Shown piece by piece: positions 45,017-54,345 of a stretch of DNA of 64,000 nucleotides (its first letter is position 1; every line of letters starts with the position of its first letter). Both the position numbers and the translations under genes were made by a program. Source of the DNA: Hyphomicrobiales bacterium (GTDB lineage Bacteria > Pseudomonadota > Alphaproteobacteria > Rhizobiales > Rhizobiaceae); assembly GCA_900467745.1 (NCBI GenBank), contig UBQW01000051.1:62001-126000 (forward strand). Direction: 5' to 3'. The notes under the pieces were generated by a model. That model was not told where the DNA came from, did no database searches, and was given only the letters and a program-made list of their open reading frames with translations.

Positions 45017-45826
45017 ATGGCGCGTCCCTACTGGAAAGGCTATCTGAAGCTTTCGCTCGTGACCTGCCCGGTCAACATGACCCCGGCAACGTCTGAATCG
45101 GAGAAGGTTCGGTTTCATACGCTCAACAGGGAGACCGGTAACCGGGTCGTCTCGCAGTACATCGACTCCGTGACCGGCAAGCCCGTCAAGGACGAGAACG
45201 AGGCGAAGGGCTACGCCCGCGGCGAGAACGACTACGTAATCCTGACGGACGACGACCTCGATGCGGTCGCGCTCGACACGGTGAAAACGATCGACATCGA
45301 GAAGTTCGCTCCGGCGGAATCGATTGAATGGGTCTACCTGGAGAAGCCGCACTATCTCATGCCGGACGACGCGGTCGGCAACGAGGCGTTCGCAGTCATC
45401 CGGGACGCGATGAAGGCAGACAAAGTGGTCGGCATATCGAAACTCGTCGTCGGCCGACGCGAGAAGGCGGTCGTGCTCGAGCCGCGGGATGAAGGAATCG
45501 TCCTCTGGTCCCTGCGTTTCGGCGACCAGGTCCGACCTGAGGAGGCGTATTTCGAGGACATCGACGACGAGGCCGATCCTGATCTCGTGCCGCTGGTCCA
45601 GAAGCTCATCAAGCAGAAGACGAAGCGGTGGTCGTCGGACATGGTCAGCGACCCCATTCAAGAAAGCCTGCTTGCCCTCATTGAAGAGAAGAAAAAGGCT
45701 CTGAAGCCACGAAAGAAGAGCGCCAGGTCCAAGGAGGCCGCCGCTCCTGTTTCGAACGTCATCAACATCATGGACGCATTGCGGAAAAGCGTTGCCAACG
45801 AACTCAAAAGCAGGAAGGCAGGATGA
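45017..45826 (+). CDS. ku: Ku protein, second copy
   Basis: A 269-residue Ku paralogue (YWKGYLKLSLVTCPVNMTPA, VYLEKPHYLMPDD). The ATG at 45017 follows a perfect AGGAGG. The C-terminal tail is shorter than in the first copy and lacks its Ala/Lys repeats, so the two probably play different roles in a heterodimer. Its stop overlaps the next gene by 4 bp (ATGA). Confidence 0.95.
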   Translation: MARPYWKGYLKLSLVTCPVNMTPATSESEKVRFHTLNRETGNRVVSQYIDSVTGKPVKDENEAKGYARGENDYVILTDDDLDAVALDTVKTIDIEKFAPAESIEWVYLEKPHYLMPDDAVGNEAFAVIRDAMKADKVVGISKLVVGRREKAVVLEPRDEGIVLWSLRFGDQVRPEEAYFEDIDDEADPDLVPLVQKLIKQKTKRWSSDMVSDPIQESLLALIEEKKKALKPRKKSARSKEAAAPVSNVINIMDALRKSVANELKSRKAG

Positions 45827-46194
45827 TGTCGGACGATTTTGAAATCCAGCTCTGTGAACCGGCACCCTTCCTGTACTTTGAGAATGGTCAGATGGCCGTG
45901 AGCGATGGCGCGTCCGTGTGGCTTGTGATCGTTACGTGCGAAGCCATCAAGGCCACGGCATCCCCGCCGGAAATGTCGCTTCGACGTCTCGTTCGTTTTG
46001 CCGAGCATTATCGCGACCTGGCTGCCGCGGCGATCAGCCGGGGTGAAGACATAGATGGCAAGGTTTGGGTGACGGAGGCGACGGTCCTTTCGTCGCCAAG
46101 GACATTTGGACTGCACAGCGAACCGATCTCGTCGCAACGTCGTTCGCCACGCGGAATTCGGCAGGAGCCGGCCGATGCCAGCCACGGTGCATGA
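45823..46194 (+). CDS. Hypothetical protein, possibly DUF1488-like
   Basis: A 123-residue protein with an N-terminal beta-rich stretch (LYFENGQMAVSDGASVWLVIVTCEAI) and a helical stretch around RLVRFAEHYRDLAAAAISRG, similar in outline to DUF1488 proteins. The last 35 residues look non-globular. ATGA overlap with ku makes it the third gene of the operon, so a link to end joining is possible. The function is unknown. Confidence 0.6.
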   Translation: MMSDDFEIQLCEPAPFLYFENGQMAVSDGASVWLVIVTCEAIKATASPPEMSLRRLVRFAEHYRDLAAAAISRGEDIDGKVWVTEATVLSSPRTFGLHSEPISSQRRSPRGIRQEPADASHGA

Positions 46195-46402
46195 ATACAA
46201 AGGACATCGTATCGCGATCTACAGCCCGAGTTCGCATTTCGCCGTGATCACCGCGCCGGGAAGCAACCGGGTAATCGACCTCCAGGAGAGGCAGCCCCGG
46301 TCGACCGGGGTTGAGGGGCCGCTTGTCTGCCTGGATCGAGCCGAGGCGTTGGTAGACGCGCTCATCGCAGGAGAGCGATCAAGGGTCACCAGCTCTGAGT
46401 AA
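46175..46402 (+). CDS. Small hypothetical protein
   Basis: A 75-residue protein (MPATVHEYKGHRIAIYSP...) with a beta-hairpin-like start and a helical end (CLDRAEALVDALIAGE). AGGAG precedes the ATG, and the gene overlaps the preceding one by 20 bp, so it probably closes the ku operon. No family was recognised. Confidence 0.55.
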   Translation: MPATVHEYKGHRIAIYSPSSHFAVITAPGSNRVIDLQERQPRSTGVEGPLVCLDRAEALVDALIAGERSRVTSSE

Positions 46403-46536
46403 ACGGCCGCAAGCTCGCGCCAAGACAATCACGGTGACAGGCATTCCTCGCAGATCCCAGTCTTCTTCAGCCGACGCCAGCCGTCTGCAACAGGCGCAAG
46501 GGGGCGTCGCTGGATTAGCCGAAATGGTCTCCGGAG

Positions 46537-46788
46537 TTAGCGGCGCGACAGGTGAATTGCTTCAACGTACTCGTTTGGCCTAACTACAAGAAGCCACCCC
46601 ATCTGCATCGACCCGCCGTGCTCCCCAATGTGATCAAGGACGTTGCAGTAGCACTGGCCGGCGGGCATTCTACGCATGATTGGGACCCGCACAATGTCGC
46701 ACTGAGCGAAAAACCTGTCTCTAAGACGGACGGCGAGCGGATCGTCCGCGGCAACATGAATGGGTAACACGGTCTTAAGTCTCCACAC
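46537..46788 (-). pseudogene. Truncated gene at the island edge
   Basis: An 83-codon frame (GTG start) with RRMPAGQCYCNVLDHIGEHGG and NEYVEAIH. It resembles the core of small proteins that continue past 'EAxHHAVW', but here the frame ends at once (HLSRR and stop). It therefore looks like a gene cut off at the start of the defence island. From 46403 to 46536 nothing else is recognisable. Confidence 0.4.
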
Positions 46789-46851
46789 TTGATGCTCAAG
46801 CGCTTGTTTTCCAGCCGACGGAGAAACGCTTGTGCTTGATCGTGATTGGCG

Positions 46852-49800
46852 TCAACTCTGGGCTTGCTCAATTCTTGCCATTTGCAAGAGGCGTTGAAAA
46901 ATTCGCCCGTTGACCAAAGTCGGGTCCGCGCCTGCTATCCGTTCCAATACCGCACGCAGACCGTAGATCGACCCCTTTTCTTTTTCGCCAGCAGCAGCCG
47001 CAACGACGTTCAGCAATTTTTCGGGTGCAGAATTAAATATGACGTCGTCTGCCTTTCCCAAGGAGTATATCGCGGTTCCCTGCTCCCTTTCTTCAGGCCG
47101 AATAAAGGGCAGAATAGCATCGGCAGCAAAGGGGAACGCGTCACCGGAAGCCCGGAGAATCTGAATGAGCTTGAAAGTCAAGCGTCCGCTCAGCATTTCA
47201 ACGTCCATGGGCCAGAGCCCTTCGAAAACCGGGCCAAGCACATCGCACCAATACTGTCTCTTTCGTCCAACATCGATCTGCTGCATGCGGGCGACGACAT
47301 CGTGAGCAAGTGCCTGGAGAACCATTGGGTTCGTTTTTCGCAGCGCAGCTCGTGCTTCACGGTAGCTGAGATCATAACCTGCATTGCTCGTACGGTTCGC
47401 AACAAGGATCGAGAAAAGCCAACCCGCGTAAACGTTCTGAATGTCCTGAGACATATCCCTATGCCCGAAGAGCTCAAGGAAGCCTCGCTTTGTAAGCAGG
47501 AACAACTGCGCTCCGCCAATCGACGCAGAATAATGCCGCGCCGCCCAGAAATCTGCCGCATCTGGTGATTTCCAATCAAACCCAGGCAGGAGTTTTTCCG
47601 TCGTCCAAGCGGGCGCGCGATCGTACAGAAAGTTAAGTTCCGAGGCGAGGCGCATCCGAGCAACTCGACCGCCCTTCCCTGCGGAAGACAGGATCTTGTC
47701 GAGGCGAGGCTCGGCTTCCTGGAAAGTCGCATCTTCCTCCGACGATGTGATCATGCGCAGTAGTACGTCGACTATCTCACCAACGGGGCTGACCCAAGCC
47801 CTCTCGAAGGCAGTTCCGTCATCGACACTATCCTGTTCGCAATGAAGCGTAGCATCAAAAATTGTATCAAAGAGGGGCCAGCGATATTCATCGAGGCTCA
47901 ATATTTCCGCCTTGCCAAACCAGCGGGTTGCGAGGGCAATAATCTCAGGGTCGGCGTCGGCAGGCAGCGCCATAAGCATTCTTGCAATGTGGCGAACAAG
48001 CTCCGGTTCTTCCAGAACCTTGTCAGAAATCAGGAATTCTCGCCAAGGAGCTGGGCGCCACCGGTCGGCTTCCCCTTGTGCACACAACTCTTCGAAAGCA
48101 ACGGACGGATTAAGGTCGCACAAATGGCGCCAATTCTTTTGCTTTGATAAGTCGCCGCCCTCAAGCGTGAGACCGTTCTTGACCTCGTTGTCGTTCCCCT
48201 CGACCATTGCTTCTCGACCCGAAGAATGCCAGCTGTGAAACCCTGCCCGCTCTGAGGCTCGCAGTAACCATTCAGGCCATCGAGCCTGGATTTCTTTAAA
48301 TAGGGCCTGTGTTTCGGAGGAGAGCAATATACCGTGCCTGATCAGATCGCCGATCAGATCGAACCTCGTCCTGTCGATGTAGCGCGATACATCGGCTCCG
48401 GGTTGAAACCATGAACTTGGCGGACCACATCGAATACGTTCCTCCAGGATGGCCCTCGTTTCATCGGAAAGGTCATTCCACCGTGTTGCGAGCAACCGGT
48501 GAACCTCGACAGTTCCTCCACCCAGGAAAAGCTCTGCGGCAGGCAAAGCGAGAAGGACTTCGGTCACAAGCTCTTTGCCTACATGTGCATCGGAAACTGC
48601 AAACAGCGCAAGCCGGTGGTTGATCCGGTATTTGCTTCCGATCCAGTCGAGTACGTGACGTCGGGCCCGGCCCGGGGCCTGCGCGATCAGGGAAGTGACG
48701 ATTTCTGCCATGACCCGCACGATGCAAAGGAATCCGGCGCGATAGCGGTTCTGTGGATGGTTGGCGACAGATGCAACGTTCGCATCGGTGACGCCAAAAC
48801 CCTCGGCGGTTTCGAGCCCGAGATCGGTCGCGTCGGCGAGCACAGAGTCCAGCGCATGCGAAAGAGCCACCAAAAGCTCGCCATTCGTTTCTGATGGATT
48901 ATCGGTGCCCCATGCCTCCAGCACTTCTTCGATCGATACATGTTCGTCAGTTTCGTATTCCACGCGCAGTAGATCCTGAAACTTCGAAACCGGAGCGCCG
49001 TCATCATCATATAAGCGAAACGGTCTGCTAACGCGCAACTTCGGTTGCAACAGTGTTGCCAGGCGGCCGATAACATTGGCGGATCGATCTCCTCGTTGGA
49101 GGGACGGCAAAAGGTCAAACCAACCGAAGTTTAGTGCCGGATCAGTGGCGCTTTCCATGTGGCGAACGACAAGCCTCCAGGCGGTCAGCAAGAATGGAGG
49201 AAGAGCGGCCGCGTTCTGGTTAAGGCCGAATTGCAGTAGCTCTGAGACGCCTCTTCCAAACAGTGGAAGGCGCGCCACAACTTCCTTCACACCTTGCGGG
49301 TCGTGAAGATTCTTGCCGATCCAGGAGGCAAGTCCCCGCTGGTCATTCTGAACAAGATGCAGATCGGCAAGCACAGGCAGCCAAGTGAGGGGAGGGTTCT
49401 CCTGCAGGAGGAGAAGCGCTGCGTTTCCCCGCGTCATAAGCGACAAAAGCTGGGATTTCTCAAATTCGGAAACTGAAGCAGCAGGCTTCTTGAATATGTC
49501 TCGGACTCGCTCCTGCTCGTATTCCATCGGCCGCTCTATATATCGGGCCCATTCCCTCAACGACTGATAGATGCCGTCGCGACTGTCAAATTCGATTGGA
49601 ATGATGCCTTTCGAGCGCCATTGGGCGGACGAGTCTTTCTTGGCCTGTTCTAGCGCATAGACCTTCCTGAGATCGCCAAACCGCGCTCGGTCGACATCAA
49701 GCGCTTCGAGGAGCAGGCGTAGCGCCGCGTCCTCGGCACGATAACCGATCAGGACCAGGGTCGCCGTGCGCATTCGATCCTCAATATATCTCGACGCCCA

Positions 49801-50397
49801 TCCGTCGCGTAAATATGCATCCCCGAAGTCAGCACTCGTGAGAATGAGATCTGTTTCCGGCAAGCCAAGATCTAGATCGGCTATTCGACCATGCAGGTGA
49901 TGTACCCCCCGGTCCTGATAGCTACCGGGCTTGGGGAGACTCTTCATCGCATGGCTTGAAATATGTATCCCGCGTTTGGCTGCCGCTCGCTCGAATAACG
50001 TGTCGAAATTCGTTGTCAGGACGCGACTGTGTCCTTCCCGATCGCGTGACAGGGTCAGGATCGCTTGGCAGTCCGAGAGATCCGGGTTCGCAGGGCTGAC
50101 GAGAAGCCGAGCGCATGCGATCCTGACCGGTGAAGACATATTTCCCGGCATTCTAATGCGCTTTTCCAGCGCACCGAGCGTTCGATCAAACTCTTGCTTA
50201 TGATATGGCTCCCGTTCGGGAGCGTCGTCGCTGAACGTTTCGCCAAGTAGCTCGTAGATCTGGTCCGTTAGCTCGTTGAACAGCGGCAGACCCACCCGCT
50301 TCGAAACACCTGCTCCACAAAGGAAAACGAGTTCGCCTGCGAGCGATGCGTCGATCAGATCTTCAGGAATGTCAGAATTTGTTTCGGCGAATCTCAT
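46852..50397 (-). CDS. SIR2-domain defence-type protein
   Basis: An 1181-residue protein. Residues 15-290 form a SIR2-like NAD-binding domain: LVFLCGAGVSKRVGLPLF (23-40), LTTNFDTLF with Asn130 and Asp132, HHLHG with His169, LTSADFGDAY and LIGYRAEDAALR. The key Asn and His are kept, so NAD+ cleavage is plausible. The other roughly 900 residues are helical without a P-loop and may sense infection; a DUF4020-like C-terminus is possible. This fits defence-associated sirtuins (DSR type), which deplete NAD+ when phage is detected. It is the last of three minus-strand genes. Identity to a named subtype cannot be settled by eye. Confidence 0.8.
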   Translation of the reverse strand: MRFAETNSDIPEDLIDASLAGELVFLCGAGVSKRVGLPLFNELTDQIYELLGETFSDDAPEREPYHKQEFDRTLGALEKRIRMPGNMSSPVRIACARLLVSPANPDLSDCQAILTLSRDREGHSRVLTTNFDTLFERAAAKRGIHISSHAMKSLPKPGSYQDRGVHHLHGRIADLDLGLPETDLILTSADFGDAYLRDGWASRYIEDRMRTATLVLIGYRAEDAALRLLLEALDVDRARFGDLRKVYALEQAKKDSSAQWRSKGIIPIEFDSRDGIYQSLREWARYIERPMEYEQERVRDIFKKPAASVSEFEKSQLLSLMTRGNAALLLLQENPPLTWLPVLADLHLVQNDQRGLASWIGKNLHDPQGVKEVVARLPLFGRGVSELLQFGLNQNAAALPPFLLTAWRLVVRHMESATDPALNFGWFDLLPSLQRGDRSANVIGRLATLLQPKLRVSRPFRLYDDDGAPVSKFQDLLRVEYETDEHVSIEEVLEAWGTDNPSETNGELLVALSHALDSVLADATDLGLETAEGFGVTDANVASVANHPQNRYRAGFLCIVRVMAEIVTSLIAQAPGRARRHVLDWIGSKYRINHRLALFAVSDAHVGKELVTEVLLALPAAELFLGGGTVEVHRLLATRWNDLSDETRAILEERIRCGPPSSWFQPGADVSRYIDRTRFDLIGDLIRHGILLSSETQALFKEIQARWPEWLLRASERAGFHSWHSSGREAMVEGNDNEVKNGLTLEGGDLSKQKNWRHLCDLNPSVAFEELCAQGEADRWRPAPWREFLISDKVLEEPELVRHIARMLMALPADADPEIIALATRWFGKAEILSLDEYRWPLFDTIFDATLHCEQDSVDDGTAFERAWVSPVGEIVDVLLRMITSSEEDATFQEAEPRLDKILSSAGKGGRVARMRLASELNFLYDRAPAWTTEKLLPGFDWKSPDAADFWAARHYSASIGGAQLFLLTKRGFLELFGHRDMSQDIQNVYAGWLFSILVANRTSNAGYDLSYREARAALRKTNPMVLQALAHDVVARMQQIDVGRKRQYWCDVLGPVFEGLWPMDVEMLSGRLTFKLIQILRASGDAFPFAADAILPFIRPEEREQGTAIYSLGKADDVIFNSAPEKLLNVVAAAAGEKEKGSIYGLRAVLERIAGADPTLVNGRIFQRLLQMARIEQAQS

Positions 50398-50702
50398 TTG
50401 TTTTCCGCAAGTTGTGTTTTCTCATGAACATGATTGGCCACTCGAAAGGGGGAGACTGGTTGTCGGGCTCTGCAGTCGCCAGGACACCCCACGCTGGAAT
50501 AAATTTTTCGCAAATAGGAAGCCTTAGCGGATGGAGTTCGTTTGCCAGGCGAGCGATCCCTCAGGCGGCATCCTGGGGGCTATTGCATCTCATGCGTCCT
50601 CATTAGCTGGATGACGCTATCTTACTCGATCAATGCTGCAACCTAAACGACCGGAAAACTATAATCATCTGCGCAGAACGGGATATCCCCACGAACCAAA
50701 GC
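50398..50702. other. Gap between the SIR2 and STAND genes
   Basis: 305 bp without a supported gene. It must contain the end of the STAND transcript or, more likely given its size, a promoter for the SIR2 gene. No clear terminator or operator was seen. Confidence 0.35.
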
Positions 50703-53480
50703 CTAAGACAGCAATCTCCATTCTGACAACCGGCATCTCGTCAGCCACTCTAACAGCTTGGCTTGCGTATGCTGCGCAGCAACTGTCGGGGGGATGCTAC
50801 GCTGCAAGACCGCAAAAAAGCGATCTCCTTCCTCAGCGGGTATGAAATGCGGCCCTGTTTGCTGATCCGCCAATGCTTTAAGACCGAGCCACAGCTGAAG
50901 TTCATACATGCCCATCGGACCTTCGTCGCCGCTAGTGCGGACCCCTTCGAACATTCTTTCCACGAGCCCCGTTGGCCAAGAAATGTCGCGAAGAGGAACG
51001 TATCCGCCAAGGCCGGTATAGGCTCCAAGCAGGCAGACCGGTCGACCAAGCAGTTTATCGGGAAGCCAGGCTGGTGCCGTGACTTCGTCGTCTTGGCCTT
51101 CGAACCCGAACCGATATTGCCCCCTGTAGGGATCTATCCAAAAATCGCCGCGTAGTTCTTTGTCGACTCTTTTGGCCAGATCGTCGCAAACGAACCGAGT
51201 GCGGAGGCTTGTTGGAAGATGGTTTGCCAGTGACATGACGCCGCCGCACAGATGGCCCAGATTCCAACCATTACAGGCGCGCGTGATCCACCCGCTATCG
51301 AACAACAGATCGATTAGAAGTCGCCGCTCATGGTCATCAAGTTCGGCAAGACGCAGAACGTGCGACAAATGCCCCAGGTCAGAGCCGCTCCAAAGCATGA
51401 GATCTTCCGATTGAGCCAATCTCTTTAGCGCGATGTTAGCGAAGTGCCGATAACCGTGCCGCTCGAAGAAACGGGCCGCTGAGACGGCAACGTTGGCGCT
51501 CTCTGGAAGCACATGGGCCTGGCGCTCATCCCATTTCTCGGCGGAGAATGATGCAAGAACGGTGTTGGCATCACCTTTCCGAAGAAAGCTGGCAACCATC
51601 GACGGTGGAGACACGATCAACGTCGCGTGAAGCCTACTCCGCGGATCGGCGGCACTTCCTGTGACGGCGCCTAGACTTCGACGAAGTCCGGCCTCGCGCA
51701 ACACAACCTGAAGCCCAACCAGATTGCGCACGGACCGCAGATCTTCCAAACGCCTTTGTAGCCAGTTTCCAGCGACCAACATTTCGTCCATCGAGTCGTG
51801 ATCAAGCCATTTTTGTCGACTGGCTAGACGAACAATTGAAGCGATATCGCGGACATCCGAGACCGTTGACCGCCAAGCTCCTGACTTCACGCTTTCTTCC
51901 ATGGCGTCTTCGAGATCTGCTTTTCCCACAGCCTGCTTTTTGTTGCTTGTCATCCAGGCGCCAACAGCGGGATTGCGGCGCGCGATATCCCTCCGTGCCG
52001 CTTGCAAATCGAACGAGTTCCCAGCAGCCCTAAGGAGAAGTTCGCCGAGAGCCGGGTGAACAAGTTTGTAGTTCACTCTACGGCCATTGGAGGCATCGTC
52101 CTCCAACACAATTCCAAGCGATTTCACCCGTGAGAAGAACCCGACGGCATCGCTGACAAGCTCAGCATAAAGCGGAATTTCGAAATGAGCGAGCGCTGCC
52201 AACATAAGTAGGTCAGTCCGGTCACTACCGTGTTTCAGCGGCTCGAGATATTTTGCACTCACCGCAACAATAGCGTCATTGGCCTCTAATCGGAAGTCTC
52301 CCCTTTGAAAGTCATCGAAGCGCCTGTCGGCAGCAGCGGTAAACGCGATCAGGTCAACAGCGGTTCGTTTCGGATCGTTACTCCCGCCGAACTCAACCGC
52401 CCAGTCCTCAATGAATGAACGATCAATGTTGGGGGGCTGTATGCTTCGACGTCGATGCAAGCGGGACACGACCGCCTCCATTTCCGCCGGGCCGGCTCGA
52501 AGCTCCAACGTTTCAAGACCAGCAAACTTAGATTCGGACTGGCGTAGTTTTCTCCCCAATACTAGAAGCTTTGCGTTCTGCGAACGTAAGAACTGAGCCC
52601 AATGGCGAACTATGTTCGACGCAGTTGTTGTGCCAAGGTGGATATTGTCGAGGACGAACAAGACACCATCTCCCGCACATGCCGTCATCCCTTGTATGAC
52701 TTCTTCCTCGTCGAATTCGGGGTTCGCCAGGTCCGCGAACCAAGACGGACTCGGCATCGTTCGTGCCGAGTGGGCGACCAACTTTGCAAGAGTGGTCTTA
52801 CCGGCGGCCCCAATCCCCAGGATGGCGCACGCGCGGTTACGGTCGAGCAAATCTAGGACGGTGTCCAACAACGCCGGCGCGCCCACATATCCATTTGAAA
52901 ATTCTTCGTAGGAAGGCTGGAAGATATCGAGCCGATCATCAGTCGCGTAGGAGCGGAACAGCGGCCGAAAGCCAATTGGGCTCGTGTGGATCCCTAGGAA
53001 TTGTGCACGGATCTGTGCATAGGCTGAACCCTCAAGTTCAGCAACCAGATCACGCCCCACTAAGATCGTGATGCGTTCATATGGTAGTCCAATCGCAGCG
53101 AAACGTTCGATCCATTTGCGCAATACTTCGCTAGACGGCGTGTTGTCCGGATATCCACCGACAAAAACATAACCCGAAAGGTTTTTGTATTTTACGTCTG
53201 TGGCATGCTCGAAATCTCCGGATAGATGTTTCGACCAGTTATTGCGATCGCGCGTCGCCTCGATACCATCGACGATGTCCATTCCCGTAGAAACGTAGGC
53301 ATCCGGCCAATTCTTCGTTGTCTGCATATCGTCGTTTCGGCCATTTCGGATCATCGTTCCTTGGCCAAAACGCGGGCGGAATTTTTGAACCGCAATCGCT
53401 TCAGCAAGTAGCTGCAGATCATGGGCGGAGATCATCCGGAGAGCGTTGATGATCTGCGCTCTTAACCCGCTATCGCTCAT
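50703..53480 (-). CDS. STAND-type NTPase with a possible nuclease-like N-terminal domain
   Basis: A 925-residue protein. Residues about 215-400 hold a P-loop ATPase with Walker A GIGAAGKTT (222-230) and Walker B GVLFVLDN (272-279), followed by LLVLGRKLR like the sensor of STAND proteins. The C-terminal 500 residues are helical repeats of the target-sensing kind. The first 180 residues contain WPDAYV and DGIEATRDRN, then VKYKNLSGYVFVGGY, which loosely recalls a PD-(D/E)xK nuclease core. STAND proteins with nuclease effectors (Avs type) are known anti-phage sensors. AGGA precedes the ATG. The effector assignment is tentative. Confidence 0.7.
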   Translation of the reverse strand: MSDSGLRAQIINALRMISAHDLQLLAEAIAVQKFRPRFGQGTMIRNGRNDDMQTTKNWPDAYVSTGMDIVDGIEATRDRNNWSKHLSGDFEHATDVKYKNLSGYVFVGGYPDNTPSSEVLRKWIERFAAIGLPYERITILVGRDLVAELEGSAYAQIRAQFLGIHTSPIGFRPLFRSYATDDRLDIFQPSYEEFSNGYVGAPALLDTVLDLLDRNRACAILGIGAAGKTTLAKLVAHSARTMPSPSWFADLANPEFDEEEVIQGMTACAGDGVLFVLDNIHLGTTTASNIVRHWAQFLRSQNAKLLVLGRKLRQSESKFAGLETLELRAGPAEMEAVVSRLHRRRSIQPPNIDRSFIEDWAVEFGGSNDPKRTAVDLIAFTAAADRRFDDFQRGDFRLEANDAIVAVSAKYLEPLKHGSDRTDLLMLAALAHFEIPLYAELVSDAVGFFSRVKSLGIVLEDDASNGRRVNYKLVHPALGELLLRAAGNSFDLQAARRDIARRNPAVGAWMTSNKKQAVGKADLEDAMEESVKSGAWRSTVSDVRDIASIVRLASRQKWLDHDSMDEMLVAGNWLQRRLEDLRSVRNLVGLQVVLREAGLRRSLGAVTGSAADPRSRLHATLIVSPPSMVASFLRKGDANTVLASFSAEKWDERQAHVLPESANVAVSAARFFERHGYRHFANIALKRLAQSEDLMLWSGSDLGHLSHVLRLAELDDHERRLLIDLLFDSGWITRACNGWNLGHLCGGVMSLANHLPTSLRTRFVCDDLAKRVDKELRGDFWIDPYRGQYRFGFEGQDDEVTAPAWLPDKLLGRPVCLLGAYTGLGGYVPLRDISWPTGLVERMFEGVRTSGDEGPMGMYELQLWLGLKALADQQTGPHFIPAEEGDRFFAVLQRSIPPTVAAQHTQAKLLEWLTRCRLSEWRLLS

Positions 53481-53635
53481 ATGAATTCCTGTTCGCGTTA
53501 ATCCCGAGCCAGCGGGCTAGCGGAAAAGCCAAAACGTAAATGGTCGACAGTCCATGATGGTGGACCAGACCCGGATCGTCAGCACAACAAATCCCATAAA
53601 CCTCTTAAAATCACCGTAAACGTCTGCTCCATCTC

Positions 53636-54250
53636 CTACTCTTCCCGGCCTTTGCGATAGGACGCTATAGCCGCTCTCAAGCAATCGACGAAGCGTGCCT
53701 CACGGGCTGGCGTCTTGCGGAACTCTTCGCGAAGCGCCATCGGTATCTCGAGCTGGACGCCAGCGTTTGAGGTGCCGCGGTTGCAGATATTTTGTGGGTG
53801 TGTGCCCTTAAAGGCTGGCGGATTGTATCGAACCGTAAACCCACCCGTTTCGTGAAGGGCTGAGCCGATATGCTTGGAAAATTCCACGTCCAGCCCACCC
53901 ATCCAGATGTTTTCAGGGTCGTCGCCGTCACGACGGCCATGGAGCGCGATGACGAAGTCCGCCGTCGCAACCGCGGTCAGAGCCTCTGGTACGTCGTACT
54001 TCTCGGAAGCGATATGCATTTCTACTTTATTGTTTGTGGGCAGTTTGGCTTCAAACAGGTAACAGGAGTACTCCTGTCCCGCAGTAGCGTCGGCAATTTC
54101 GGCAGTGCGAGCCTCGATCTTTCCTCCATGCGGCGCCATGATCAGAACCCCAGGTTGGGTTGAACCTACTCGCGTTGTAATATGAAAGTCTTTGCCGCGG
54201 ACGTAAGCGTCGGCAAGTTCAAGAAATGATCTAAATCGATCTTCAGCCAT
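53636..54250 (-). CDS. Poly-gamma-glutamate hydrolase-like zinc protein
   Basis: A 204-residue protein of the phage-type poly-gamma-glutamate hydrolase family (PghP/YoqZ-like, a carboxypeptidase-related zinc fold). The candidate zinc site is PHGGKIEART (His and Glu), with ALHGRRDG and the C-terminal LEIPMALREEF containing a Glu. The ATG at 54250 follows AAGGG; family homology starts after it. It is the first gene of the minus-strand trio and divergent from the XRE/ssp operon. Phage enzymes of this kind cut capsule polymers; why one sits in a defence island is unclear. Confidence 0.75.
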   Translation of the reverse strand: MAEDRFRSFLELADAYVRGKDFHITTRVGSTQPGVLIMAPHGGKIEARTAEIADATAGQEYSCYLFEAKLPTNNKVEMHIASEKYDVPEALTAVATADFVIALHGRRDGDDPENIWMGGLDVEFSKHIGSALHETGGFTVRYNPPAFKGTHPQNICNRGTSNAGVQLEIPMALREEFRKTPAREARFVDCLRAAIASYRKGREE

Positions 54251-54345
54251 CTTCCCTTCGCCTGTTGTCAACGCACGCGTGCACATCCGGTCCATTTATG
54301 GTAGAAGAATAGTTGTGAATTTACCCTTACACTACCAATCTTCAC

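Noticed and set aside
46552..46767. A 71-codon plus-strand frame
   Set aside because: It lies opposite the truncated minus-strand frame, which has recognisable protein patterns, and has no ribosome-binding site.
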